Of a DNA stretch of 64,000 nt, positions 1-14,808 are shown piece after piece. The stretch's first letter is position 1, and every line of letters starts with the position of its first letter. Below the pieces are notes generated by a model that saw only the letters and a list, made by a program, of their open reading frames with translations, was not told the DNA's origin and searched no databases. The position numbers and the translations under genes are program-made. The DNA comes from Blastocystis sp. Blastoise (Eukaryota; Sar; Bigyra; Opalinata; Blastocystidae): the NCBI GenBank assembly GCA_039096225.1, contig JBBPEB010000009.1, forward strand, positions 186,001 to 250,000. Direction: 5' to 3'.

Positions 1-1
1 G

Positions 2-196
2 GATATTAATGATACAAAGAAATTATGTGTTGAATCCAATAATACTACTAAAACTAATAAGAATAAGAATAATAATATTTCTAATGAAGATTTTATTTGT
101 ATACGTTGTCGATTTATTACTACAGATATATCTAAACAAGTAAGTTATGAGAATAAAAATGACCGTTGTTTGCATTCCTATATCTCACTCGATTAA
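2..196 (+). CDS. 3' end of an unrecognised gene (partial)
   Basis: An open frame enters from the left edge in frame 2 and runs to a TAA at 194-196. It is Asn/Lys/Thr-rich at first, then reads FICIRCRFITTDISKQ, which contains a CxxC-type pair (CIRC). A canonical donor GTAAGT lies directly after the KQ codons (about 139), so the true last exon may instead be spliced. A convincing downstream exon was not found; candidate acceptors near 254 and 308 give either a hydrophobic low-complexity tail or an immediate stop. I do not recognise the family. The following gene is on the opposite strand and converges on it. Confidence 0.4.
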   Translation, partial: DINDTKKLCVESNNTTKTNKNKNNNISNEDFICIRCRFITTDISKQVSYENKNDRCLHSYISLD

Positions 197-518
197 ATAC
201 TATTCTATAAATATATATATTTGTTTTCTTTTTTCCTATTTTCTCTTTTTTTGGAGTTATTCTCTATTATATATGTTATTTCTCAATTCTTATGTTATTT
301 CTATTGTAGTTATAGTTATAATTATAATTCTGCTTTAAAAATACTTTATAATAATACTTATATATTCTCATTCATATTATTTAAAAGTTTTATTTTTTAA
401 ACACAACAAAAAAAAAAGAAGAATATAAGCATACAAATAAAATGTATTTAAGTGTATATATACATCAAGCAATAAATAAAAAAATACAACAATAAATAAT
501 ATATATAAAATACAACTA
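197..518. other. AT-rich convergent spacer
   Basis: Between the unknown + strand gene end and the 3' end of the NKAPD1-like gene. AT-rich sequence with short homopolymer runs; it may hold the last intron or 3' UTR of the left gene. I see no separate gene. Confidence 0.5.
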
Positions 519-1113
519 TTAATAATCATAAGCTGGCTCATCATCTGGTGCAAGAATTTTTTCAATTTTATGAACTGTCTCCATATCACCTCGTTTGAAT
601 GCAGCTTGTTTTTCCAACTAGATTCATTGATTTATATAGTAATAATAGATAAATCTTATTGTTTATAAAATAGACATGTAGGATTATAAAGAGGATACAT
701 AATATAATAATTATTATTATAATAATATAATAAATATTAATATGATATTAGAATAATATATATAATGTTAATAAATAGAAATATAATAAAAGTGGTAAAT
801 ATTATAATAAATATCACAATATAGTAATATAATAGTATCAGAATAACTTACAATAAGTTCTTGTTGCTTCTCCATAGCTTCCTTCTTCTCATTATCCAGT
901 CCCTTAAGAGCCATCCAATCCTTCATAATCTGCTTCTCCTTCTCCTTCAACTCTATCTCCTCAGCTGTAGGACCAGTAGAAACACTATATATAGTGTTAT
1001 ATTCATAATAACAACTTTTAATGATAATTTAATAATTATAATAATACTATGAATATTTAAATATATATATATATACTCTGATCCTTTTCGAGAACTTCTT
1101 CTTTCTATATATA

Positions 1114-1146
<33 letters not shown>

Positions 1147-2129
1147 GTTTAAAAATAGTTAACTATATACTAGCTTCTTTCTCTTGTTGATATTTAATAA
1201 TATCATAATATTTTCTTGAAGGAAACGTACATGTATTAAAAGCAGAACAATATCTATATAATAAATTATATATAAAATGAAAAAGAATATTCTATATATA
1301 TAGATAATAATTCATTAGTATTCATTAATATATATATATATATTACCCTTTAAATAATTTCATAGCTTCACTTCTTGACTGTGGAATAGAATCGATATGT
1401 TTCACTTCTTTCAACCAGAGAGCGAACTCCTATAGATATACAATAAAATAATATTTATATATAGATATATAGAGAGAATAATTATGTATATATTCTATAC
1501 TATAGTATTATGATTATATATATATATACCATTTGTTTATTGAAATAATCAGAATCAACAACAATTCCATATTTACCATAGTTATTCATATCAATAGCTA
1601 AAGATTTCTGGGTATGCTGATGAGAAGAATGCTAAGTATATTTATATACATATATATAATTATTTATATATATATTATTATTTATATATATAATTTATTT
1701 TTATAAAATATATACATGTCTGTGTCCATGACTATGTCCACTACCGTGACCACTACCGTGACCATGACTATGTCCATGACTATGTCCATGACTACGACTG
1801 CGTCCTCGATGTTCATTATTACTCTCAGAATCAGATGACGAACTATCATTTCTTTCTTTTGATTGATTTATTTGCTTATTCTGATCGGTCGTTTGTTGTC
1901 TCACACTTGTATCATCATCAGAAGAATCAACTAAAACCCACATCTCACTCTTTTTATTTTCTGCTATCTTGCCGACATCATCAGAAATGGAACGAGAACG
2001 ACTTCTTCGTTCTCGTCTACTGGAGCTATGATGTTTATGTTCTGATACATCTCTTCTATGATGTCTATCTCGACTAGAACTGGAATGATTGCGATGATTT
2101 CTATGTGATCTTTCTGTATCGTCTCCCAT
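519..2129 (-). CDS. NKAPD1/SCI1-like SR-type nuclear protein
   Basis: ATG at 2129, stop at 519-521, about seven exons. The N-terminus (about 135 residues) is rich in Arg/Ser/His/Asp, with RRERRSRSRS and a His-Gly/His-Ser repeat, as in splicing-associated nuclear proteins. Later exons join into a conserved core: KYGIVVDSDYFNKQ, then EFALWLKEVKHID, then KLFKGYCSAFNTCTFPSRKY. This 'YGI..SD...K..EF..WL.EVK..D....LF..Y...+NT.T.P..KYY' pattern matches my memory of plant SCI1 and animal NKAPD1 (C11orf57) proteins. The end reads KIEKILAPDDEPAYDY, comparable to the 'I...L.PD' tail of that family. Function in the family is poorly known (nuclear, cell-cycle or splicing linked). It shares a 214-bp divergent spacer with the PPR gene. 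Family call fairly sure; exact exon ends less so. Confidence 0.6.
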
Positions 2130-2343
2130 TATGAATAATGAATCTTCACAAAAATATATTTATAAATAAAGAATAAAATCAAATAATATATGTAAAAATA
2201 ATAGCGAATATTTCTTTTATTTCTCAGAGAAATGGAGTGTTATTCATAATAATTTTATTTTTCTTTTTTTAACATTAATTATTGAAGAATAATATATATT
2301 ATATTTATATTTGTGAACTCTAGCTAAACTAATACAAAACGTG
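2130..2343. promoter_or_regulatory. Divergent intergenic region (NKAPD1-like / PPR)
   Basis: A 214-bp spacer between two divergent ATGs (2129 on - and 2344 on +). It is AT-rich with a TATATTATATTTATATTT stretch near 2290-2310. Promoter activity is inferred from position only. Confidence 0.45.
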
Positions 2344-5166
2344 ATGTTTGGGAATCTCAAATTTTCTCTTCATCTTCTTCGTCAACAAAATATTCGTTTA
2401 TTTATGAATATTTCAAGATCTAATGTGTTTAAGTCATCTCCATCAATTATTAAAACAAATCAGATTTTCTTTAGATATGTAAGTGATCAAATCAATGTAG
2501 GATCATCTTCAAGACCAGTATTCAATTATTCAGAACAGGTATTATTTCATATTCTGCAATATATTTTATAATATTCAAATCATTTATATAGCTAGAATCT
2601 ATAGATGGTTTGAATCGTTGCTTAGAAAAATATAATTCAACAAAACAAAGTATTCCTAAAGATGTTGCTCGATATTTTGAAAGTGGAGATCTATTTAAAA
2701 AGTCTAGCTATCAGCAGGTATATATATATTTATTATGAAATTCTATTTGTTTCCTATTGTTGTCTAATTTTTTTTTAATGTTTTTTTTATTAGCAAAATA
2801 AATTATGGGAAACAATAAAACGATCGACAATAAATGATTTAGATAGTAAAGTGACTATATATAAAGGATTATTATTATATGCAACAAAATACCATAATGT
2901 TCGAACTGGACTTGATGTCTTTAATGTATATTTATATTATTTTATTATATTATTATATTATTATTATATTATATTATTATTATATTATTATTATATTTCT
3001 TACTCCATAGTCCATAATAACCATGGGAATCACGAGGAAAATGCCTGGATTCACTTATGAGAATCTTATTCGAGAGTTATATAAGAAGAAGGACTATAAA
3101 AATGCTATATATATGTATAATACTTTAAAAACACAAAATGTCACTCTTTCTCCTTAGTATATATATATAAATATATATTATTTGGTATTTGTTCTCATTT
3201 TATATACCATTATTATACATTTATTAATATTATTTTTTTTTATATTATTCTTCATATTTATATATTTAATTATTTATTCATAATCTATTATTCATATACT
3301 CTTGGTTTATAAACATATATATACATATATAGTTCAAAAGCCTATATAATTAATTCCTACGGGAATGTAAACCGTTGTGACCGGGCTATAGTTATATTAA
3401 ATGATTTAATTCAAGAATATAAATATTATAATGTGTATTCTACAGATAAAGATATCTATCAATATAAATATAATAATAAACATATTAATCGAAATCAAAT
3501 GAAAATTGTATATACAGCTGCTATCCAAGCATGTTGCAAATGTAACTATATAGATCAGGCGTGTATATATATAGAGGACATGACTCGATATGGTTTGTCT
3601 ATTGATGCTTATGTATATACACCTGTGATTACATCTCTTGGTATTAATAAACAAGTTGAAAAGGCTGAAATGATTTTTAATAAAGCGAAATTGAATGGTT
3701 GCTGTAACATTGTGTCACATAATGCACTTCTTGCCGTTTATGCCAGGGTAAATTATTATTATTGCTATTCTTATATTAGTAGTGTTATTACTCTATTATT
3801 ATATTATATTCTATATATTATATTCTATATAATATATTCTATATATTATATTCTATATATTATATTTTATATATTATATTCTATATATTATATTCTATAT
3901 AGAATATCCTATTTAATATATTCTATATATTATATTCTATATAATATATTCTATATAGAATATCATCTCTATATACTATGATATACTCTATATATATATA
4001 GAATGGGAATAGATCTAAGTTGGAGAGTCACATGAGAGATATGAAACAAGAAGGAATTTCCCTTGGAACAGAAGCGTATGATTATTCTCTATTCTATCTA
4101 TTCCTCTATATATATATTTATAGATTAGTAATAATATTCACATACAATGTTTCCTATATATAACATAATAATATAATAATATATAGATATAATAGTTTAC
4201 TAATGTGTTATGGTAATGAAAATGACGTTCCTTCTGCTCTCAATATATTTAATCTTATGAAGCAGGTATATATAGATTATTATTAAACATATTATTATTA
4301 TATATTTAGACAATTATTAACTATGCTATTATTATATATATAGAGTATTATTAACTATATTATTATTATATATAGAATAACATAGAGCCATCAATTGTCA
4401 CATTTGTTCAGTTAATTAAAATATTAGGACAAAACAAAGAATATGATCGAATATCCGCGGTTATTGATAAAATGACGGACTATAAACTAGAAATTAATAG
4501 TGATATATATGCAGCTTTATTAGATGCTTTTGAAAATACAAATATGGCTTTAGATGTATATAAACAAGCAAAGAAATATGTACATATATATATATATATT
4601 AGTTACGAATATAGAATATTAGTTATTCTTTTATAAATATCTATAGATATCTCCAAATGATCCCAATTTAAATAAGATATTCCCTCAATTATGTTCATCA
4701 AATTCAGTCACTTTACCTGATTTCCCAGAAGTTTATAAATATCTTGGAATGAATACAAGTACAGTCAAAGCTTCAGTTCTGGATAAACTGAATAATATAT
4801 TAACTAGTAAAGAACCATATTCTCGTGATCTTATACTTATTGCAGATTATTTTAGTCCCAATAAACGTATATATAACACAATAACTACGATTCTGAACGA
4901 TATGCAGATTTCTTGGTTTACTGGAGAAAAAGATGGTTATATATATATACCTAGAGATAGTATTACGTATATATATATTATATATTATATTATATTATAT
5001 TATATTATATTATATTATATTATATATTATATATAGTGATTTTGTGAGTAAAGAGAATTATAAGCGAATGAAGATGAAAATGGAAATATGGACATATATA
5101 AGAGTATTCTGCTGTTTCTCTCTTATTATTGGTACCGTGTATGCATTTATATATATATTCATCTAG
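2344..5166 (+). CDS. Pentatricopeptide repeat protein with C-terminal membrane segment
   Basis: ATG at 2344; about ten exons, each ending in GTATAT-type donors and resuming after TATATAG. The N-terminus is basic/hydroxylated and ends near RYVSDQI, consistent with a mitochondrial presequence. Several degenerate 35-residue PPR units are visible, for example from GFTYENLIRELYKKKDYKNA, from IVYTAAIQACCKCNYIDQAC, from DAYVYTPVITSLGINKQVEK and from PSIVTFVQLIKILGQNKEYD. PPR proteins bind organellar RNA. The last exon (after about 5035) ends with a hydrophobic stretch, VFCCFSLIIGTVYAFIYIFI, right before the TAG at 5164-5166, so the protein looks tail-anchored, which is unusual for PPRs. Introns carry TA/TTA simple repeats, one with a 12-nt ATTATATTCTAT-like array at 3800-3960. 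Family sure; individual repeat borders approximate. Confidence 0.75.
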
Positions 5167-5754
5167 TTCTATTTTACACTATACTTTATCAATTCATATT
5201 ATACAGATATACCATTCCTTCATTATTATCATTTTACAAAGCTTAAATTATTCGGGTTGATTTATTTATCAAGTTATTGTTTTATTCTATACATTTTTCA
5301 AAACACTGTTTTGTTCTATCTACTTCATTTCTCATATTAAAAGCAGATGTTTAATTATTTGGATCCTTTTATAAATGATATGTCTATCAACATCTACATT
5401 TTCAAGCATTTTGCCTAATTAAAAATACACATTTCTTTTCAAATTTTTATAAATAAAGCATCTAACGTGTTTGACGTTTCTCACTTCATCCTTTCTTTAA
5501 TATTCATCACATATTCTCTGCTATTATAAAACATAAAAAATGACTTGCATATCATGTTGCACATTTCTTAACAAAACATATTTACATATTATAAACATGC
5601 CCCATAAAACACAACCATGAAATTATATTTCTTATTAATTAAAATAATAATAAAATTTCTAAGAACTTCTTTCAAAATTTATTTCTTTTTTCTGTCATTT
5701 CTTTTCCCTTTTACATTTAATTAAATAGCTTTTGTGTTAAGAGATTTGTTGAAT
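5167..5754. other. Intergenic, no gene seen
   Basis: 588 bp of AT-rich sequence between two + strand genes. It should contain the 3' UTR of the PPR gene and the promoter of the TMEM19 gene; no open frame or repeat stands out. Confidence 0.5.
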
Positions 5755-6801
5755 ATGAATTCTGATATCATCTCTTTATATCTTTCACTTCCCATCGTAC
5801 TTCTCATATGTGTCTTTGGCTATAAAAAGCATTCACTAAGCTTAGATGGGGCTTTAACAGCTTTCTTCGTTGGAATATTTCATTTTATAGCTGGTTGGCG
5901 CTATGTCATTCTTCTCTTTTTCTTTTTTTTCTCTTCAAGTAAAGTCACAAAAATGTGGAATGATAAAAAAAGCAAACTTGAAGACGGTTATAAATATGGT
6001 GGTGAACGTAAAGCTATACAAGTTATTGCCAATGGTGGACCTGCTACTCTTCTATGTATCTGTGTAACTTATTTAAAATATTGGAAACATTTAGAAAATC
6101 TTGATCAACTTGAAGGTATATAGTGTAATGATATTGATTTTATTTCTAAAGCGATCTTATTCTTGCCTGCTGTTTGTTGTCAGTATATTGAATCTAATTC
6201 AGACACATGGTCAAGTGAAATAGGTGTTCTCTGTCAAAAACCTATTTTATTATTTCCATTCTTAACAAGACCTTCTATATCCAATCAATATAAAGATATT
6301 TCAGTTGAAAAAGATCATCCTAAAACTTTTATTTCTTCATTTTATTCATTTTGTTATCATTATATTTATATTCCTTGTCCTGTATGTACTAATGGCGGTA
6401 TATCCTTATGTGGTCTCTCTGGAGCTTTTCTTTCAGGAATCTGTTTTTCAATTCTTTATTCTTTCATTCAACCAATACCTATTTATTCTTATCAAGAAAT
6501 TTTATTATATTGTGTTATTCTTTCCCTTTGTGGAACACTATTAGATTCTCTCCTTGGATCCCTCTTTGAAACATCTTTCTATTGTTCAACATCCCATAAA
6601 GTGATCAAATATAATCAAATACTCAATCATACATGTTGTCAAGAAGCATATCAATCTCATTCTTTTGTTAGTGGATCTCAACCAAAACAATGTGGTTATA
6701 TATGTGGATATTTCACCAGATCTGGATCATTCACAAATTTACTTACTTGCTCTATCATGACTATTCTTCCTTTCCTTTGGATTCTCTATCATAGATTATA
6801 A
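5755..6801 (+). CDS. TMEM19: TMEM19 family membrane protein
   Basis: ATG at 5755 is preferred to the upstream in-frame GTG. There are two exons: 5755-6115 and 6152-6801, separated by a 36-nt intron that removes an in-frame TAG. The spliced product is 336 residues, the same length as I recall for human TMEM19. Family features seen: SLDGALTAFFVGI near the start, the FFFSSSKVTK segment, GGERKAIQVIANGGPA, then SDTWSSEIGVL, NGGISLCGLSGAFLSG, and CGTLLDSLLGSLFE. These match the DUF92/TMEM19 pattern of an integral membrane protein with about six to eight helices (plants VTE5/VTE6-related). The biochemical role of TMEM19 itself is not established; related DUF92 proteins act on phytyl-phosphate. Confidence 0.85.
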
Positions 6802-7122
6802 TCCTATTCAATATTATTTTATTATGGGGACTATATAAAATTTTCTTTGTTTTCATTATTTTATATATTTTGTTTTGTTTTTCTTTTATATGTTTATATT
6901 TATTTATGATCAAACTAAAACTTGTATATATATATATATACAAAACAAGACGATAAACATGAATAACAAATAAATACAAACATACAAAAAAAAACAAATC
7001 AAAATAGAAAACAGAAAAAATGAAAACTTAAGACATAATAAAACTTAATAGAGACATCAAATAGAAATGAAATTGAAATTGAGAATATGAAATAAGTAAT
7101 GATGTCGTTGATTATTAGTTAT
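6802..7122. other. Convergent spacer
   Basis: 321 bp between the 3' ends of TMEM19 (+) and BMS1 (-). AT-rich; likely both 3' UTRs. Contains TATATATATATATA near 6925-6940. No gene seen. Confidence 0.5.
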
Positions 7123-7789
7123 TTACTTTTTAGCATTTATTCGTTCTCGAATACCTTTCATTTTATATGCATGTTTCTTCTTAGCTGTCAAAGTAGACTC
7201 TCTTGCTTCTTTTTCAAGTGTCTATATATATTCATAATTATTATATCAATATTCATTGGTTATGTATTTATATATATAATTAGTTAATAATAATAAGTAT
7301 TATAATATTAATAAATACCTTCTTCTTAATATATGCTTCTTTTTGTTTCTTCATTATGGCTTCTCTCTTTTCTACTCTTTCATTCTTAATAGTATTCAAA
7401 CGTTGCATTAAGACAGCTCTATATAAAGATATATATATATATGAACATATATATATATATATATATATATACTCCTTTCTTTCTTCATGGGTCATTAATA
7501 ATTTACGAGGAATAGCATCAGGTCTATAAATAGAATAAATGTAATAATAAACAATATAACTATAATATATATAATAATATATACCTAACTGGCTTCTTCT
7601 TCTTAGCTGTTCTCTTTTCTACATTTTGACTCTTAAAGGGAAGAGAGGCTTCCAGTTTCTTGGGGATTACGAGAGGATTAAACACCGGCTCTTGACGGAC
7701 CACTGGCTTATAAACACTGTCTTTTTTCACGGGAATCGGAATTTGTTTCTGTTGACGTAATTCACGTATAGTTCTCATATGTAACCAAT

Positions 7790-7876
<87 letters not shown>

Positions 7877-8058
7877 TTCTATATTTTTCACTAGTTTATT
7901 AGTCATATTATTATAATAATGTTTAGGTTCAATAGCAGCCCATGTCTTACAGAATATAGTATCACTCACTTTAATCTTATCTTCAAATGTAGCACGGAAT
8001 GTTCCCGCGGGACCAGGAGCCTTATGCTTGATCTATATATATATAGTAAGTGTTATAG

Positions 8059-8096
<38 letters not shown>

Positions 8097-10278
8097 TAAA
8101 TATAAATAATAATAATAATAATATATATATATATATACTTCTCCTCGAATACCACTAACAGTTCTGATTTTTGCTCCTTCGAATTTGGCGACTTCGAGTT
8201 CACTGTTAAACATATCCTTAATAAATGCAGTATTCTTATATATCTTGAAGGGATGACCAATAAGTTTCAGTTTCTTCATAATTTTGAATGTTTCTCCGAG
8301 TTCTAGTACTGTACCAGTTGACGATATACGGAATTCAGGCGTACGATTGGTGAGAGATGTAAATGTCATAAACCCGGTATTTGGCGGGACGGTAGGTCCA
8401 TAGAAGGCAGCTTGGCAATGCATATATTCTGGAGTATATTTGACCATTCTCATTCTCTTATTAAGATCTTCCATACAGTATATGGGTATAGTTTGGAATC
8501 GTCTCCATCCATAACTAACAATAAAGGGATCATTGGTCTTCAAAATACGCTTATACCAACGATGACGCTTAATACGGACCTATATATATAATAGTTATTA
8601 TTGTTATAGAATAATAAATAGAATAATAAATATAAACATAAATAAAATAATAAATAAAATAATACATACTCTAACAATACCCATATTTTGTTCATTTTCG
8701 AGTAATCCTCCTAATATCATGGGTTCATATACATTTACATTCTGTATAAAGGCAGCAGGCACCTTCTCTAAGACTACACGTACATAACACCCTGGAGGAA
8801 AACCCATTATACTATCTCTATATGCAAGAGGCATTCCTTCAAACTCAGCACGATTCTTCTTATCCTTTATACATATAGAATAGAGAATAAAGACATAGAA
8901 GAAGAATAAATATTATTATAATTACTAAAACATAATAATAATAAAATAGTAATAAATAAAAATCTAATAAAAAAATAAATAAAAATCTAATAAAAGATAT
9001 AATAATAAATATAATAAATATAATAATCATACTTGATCTTCTCGTTTCTTCTTAAGGATTTCAAAATATTCTTCATCTTTCTTCCAAACAGCTTTTTCTT
9101 CTTCTTTATCTTTTCCTTCTTCCTTCATATCATCGAATTCTTCATCGAAAGCAGCTTTCTTCTCTGCTTTCTTTTGTCTGTTATATTCTCTTTCTTCTTC
9201 TATAGTCATACCCTTTCTCTTTTCATCTTCATCTTCTTCTTTTTCATTCTTAGTATTATCATTCAATATATCTTCATCTAAATCACTTTCATTCATAACT
9301 TCATTATTATCATCATCATTATCATCATCATCATCATTATCATCATCATTATCATCATCATTATCATCTTCATTATTATTATCATCATCATCATCAGAAT
9401 CTTCGACTGGATCTTGAGCTAATTCAGGATGTTCTTCTAAATCAACTATACCATCTCCATCATCACTACTACTATCATCATTGCTATCATCATCATCATC
9501 GTCTATCTTATCACCCCACGTACCGGTAACGAAATGATTCTTAAAAGAAGACAAGAAACTCTCATCATTCCAATCATGAGTAATAGCAGGAAGAGCTTTT
9601 TTATCAGAATCAAAATCATTTTGAGTTAACAAAGAAGTAGCTTCTTCTGCCTTCTTTTTATTCTTTAATGTAAAGAAATCATCATCACTTTCTTCTTCTT
9701 CTTCTTCTTCTTGATCTTCAGGATGATCACCCTCACCATATCTAGATAGATATATATTAATAAGAATAATATATAATATAATAAATAATATATAATAGTA
9801 TATAATATATACACAAGAGACATAAGATCTTTATTAATAACTTTTCTATCTTCATGTCTTTCTACAGCTTGTTTTAATATATTATCTTTCCATTTAATAT
9901 CAGTTTCATTATATTGAGAAGTATCTAAACCAGTATTAGTGTTATTTATAGTAATATCCTTATTATTATTATTATCATCATCTTCATCATCATCATCTTG
10001 GGTATCAGTATTATAATGACCTTCAAGGGACCATTTCTCATTCTTCTCTTCTTCACTCTCTTCTTCTTCTTCTTCTTCTTCTTCATTATCATCATTATCA
10101 TCATTATCATCATCATCATAATCATCATAATCATCATTCTCCACTCCAAAAGGTCCTTCCATATCATCTTCACTATCACTATGTATATACATCTTCTTCA
10201 TCTTCTCCTCATCCTCTATATCACTACTATCTTCTTCACTATCCACATCACGCATTATCTATAATAATAATAATAATA

Positions 10279-10328
<50 letters not shown>

Positions 10329-12412
10329 TACTTGTTCTCCTTTCTCTACCTTAAGGTTCTCTACAGGTCGGCGGAAAAGCGGCTGTGTTTCTCGTTTATA
10401 AGTATCGGAATGATCCAGACGGCTGTTCAGAGCATCGATATCACCAAGGGAATCATTAGTATATGCCTTACTATCTTTAAATAGAGATAAAGCAGTATCC
10501 TTCAATTTATCATCTAATCCTGTATCTAAAGATTGTAAATCACGAACCATCGACACACCTTCACGAAGTTCGTCTTCATTTAATTTCTCTTTTTTATTTC
10601 CACTATTTAACACAGCGGATTGCCCGCCATTGGTTGGCGCCACTGTACTGTCTTTTACTACTAATTCACTGTTCTCATCAGTAAATTGAAGTTGAGGAAG
10701 ATTAATATACCTATATATATATATAAGGATAAGTATAAATAATATATATTTCACTAGAGTAATAAAAAATAAAAATGAATCTAATATATATATAATAAAT
10801 ATAATAATAATAATAATATATATATAATAAATATAAATATAATAATAATAATATACATAGCATCTTTATCAAAAACAATTTTACCCATATTACTCATAGG
10901 AGCATAAAGAATAATTTCTTTACTGTTTAATGTTCGTTTCTTCTTCCCCTCTTCTTTAGTAGGGAGGGGACAAGGATCCTCTTGACGTTGAACTATCTTG
11001 GGAACAAAATCTCCTACACCAATCAAATGGAAGGGTGTTGTTGGCTTTAAATAACAACCACGAACATAACCATACATAGTAACTGTTCTAGAAACATCTT
11101 GATTTTCTTGAATAACATTTGGATCTGTAATATCTTCATATCTATCTACTAAAACATAAGGATGAGATATTCTCCAATTTAAAGGACGTAACTTAATACG
11201 AGATATATATAAACATAAATTATGTATTTCTGTCTTAGGATACTATATATATAATATATATATATACTATATAATACATATATACTTAAAATTAAAACAT
11301 AATAATAATAAACAAAAAACTTAGAGAATAAACTTATATATATAATAATATATATACCTTTCCATTTTGAATACCAGGAATATAAAATAATTTAGCTCCA
11401 TTATAGATTTCAGTCCAAAAACGGTTTTTAATTTCCTTCTTCTTCTTCTTTAGTTTCTTAGCATCTTTAAATCCATCCAAATGGGTTAATATACCTAATA
11501 TCTTAGGAAAACCATGTATCTAAATATATATATATAATAATAATAAGTAGACGAATATAATAATAATAAAATAATTGTTTATACAAAATAAATTTAATAT
11601 ATATATATATATATATACTTGAAGAATATTAAGGAATTCGAATGTTTCCATTTCAAACCCATAAGAACCATCAATCATCAATAATACTAAATCAGCAACC
11701 TATATAAATATATATATAATAAATCATTATGAATATGAATTAATAATAAATATAAACATATAAATTATTATAATGAATAATAATAATAATAATAATAATA
11801 TATATATATATATTATCTAATAATAAAATAATATACTTTCCCGACATCAATCATAGAAGGAAGATCATTAGGACATTCAATAAACGTAAGTCGACGATTC
11901 TTACCACTAACTACAGTAATTGGACCTTTTACATCTATTAAAGATTGTTTTGTATATTTCTTAATCAAACCCTATATATAGAGAAGAGGATATTTATACT
12001 GAATAGAATAAATAAGATATTATAGTATAATCAAGAAAAAATATAATAATAAAAAAAATAATAATAATAAATATAATTAATAATAAACAGTATAAAAATG
12101 CTAAAAAAATACCTTAATTAAGGTAGTTTTACCAACACCTGTAGGTCCTACGACGGCAATAACAGTAGGAGGATTTTCTTCTTCTGTTAGATTGGCCATA
12201 GGCATATGATGTTTACGTTGAGCACGATCTAAATTACGTTGAAGTGCTTTTTTAGCACTAACAGCTGAGTTGACAGAGAAAGCACCAGGATGAGTACTCT
12301 TTTGTTTTCTTTGTCCATCATTTCTCTTCTTTTCTATTTTTCTTTGCTTCTTATTAGCTTTCACACCAGCTTGAGGAGCTCTATGCTGATGTTTAACGTC
12401 GTCAGTATTCAT
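7123..12412 (-). CDS. BMS1: Ribosome biogenesis GTPase BMS1
   Basis: ATG at 12412, TAA at 7123-7125, at least fifteen exons. BMS1 is the essential nucleolar GTPase of the small-subunit processome, partner of RCL1. The N-terminus has [13 protein letters not shown] and the G1 loop GPTGVGKT at residues 89-96. The G4-equivalent is THLD ([10 protein letters not shown]), which is the usual BMS1 form rather than NKxD. Then come [16 protein letters not shown], the translation-factor-like domain with [12 protein letters not shown] and GVGDF, and [10 protein letters not shown] long central region (about 9030-10255) is extremely acidic, with runs of Asp/Asn and Glu. The C-terminal domain shows [44 protein letters not shown], and GIRGEIKH followed by [11 protein letters not shown], all typical of BMS1. 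The end is Lys-rich. The gene is divergent from the MYST gene. Confidence 0.93.
7791..7876 (-). repeat. Intron made only of (TA)n
   Basis: An 86-nt BMS1 intron that reads, on the minus strand, GTATATAT...ATATATAG with nothing but TA dinucleotides between the donor and acceptor. It joins the exon ending ...LVKNIE to the one beginning DWLHMRTIR. There is no room for a conventional pyrimidine tract or branch motif. Confidence 0.8.
10261..10331. repeat. (AAT)n microsatellite in a BMS1 intron
   Basis: About 65 bp of ATA/AAT trinucleotide repeat inside a BMS1 intron just upstream (in gene direction) of the acidic coding region. Read in frame it gives poly-Tyr or poly-Ile, which is not real protein. 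Confidence 0.8.
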
Positions 12413-12724
12413 TACTTAAGCAGTTAACAAGAAAACAAATAAAATAAAATTTTTATGGGTAACAAAATAACCATGATTAAATGGATTTTCTGAACAATCA
12501 CACATTGGTGGAAAAAAGCAAATTTTAAGGAAAATGGAAGAAAAGTTGAAAGCACGGGAAAATTCAAATTATCACTCCTCTTCATTAGATTCCCGTGAAA
12601 AAAATAGTTCAAAGAAGAAAAGAGTATCAAACTTTGAAAGACCTATTCTTTCTAGTGATTGCTCCTCTCTTTGATTCGTATGTGTTTTACGGTAAAACAC
12701 TTAATAATATATAGTATCAAAAGC
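12413..12724. promoter_or_regulatory. Divergent intergenic region (BMS1 / MYST)
   Basis: 312 bp between the two ATGs. It contains a copy of the recurrent GC-rich word (GATTCCCGTGAA near 12589). Promoter role is inferred from position. A short open frame on the minus strand here is not supported as a gene. Confidence 0.45.
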
Positions 12725-14808
<2,084 letters not shown>

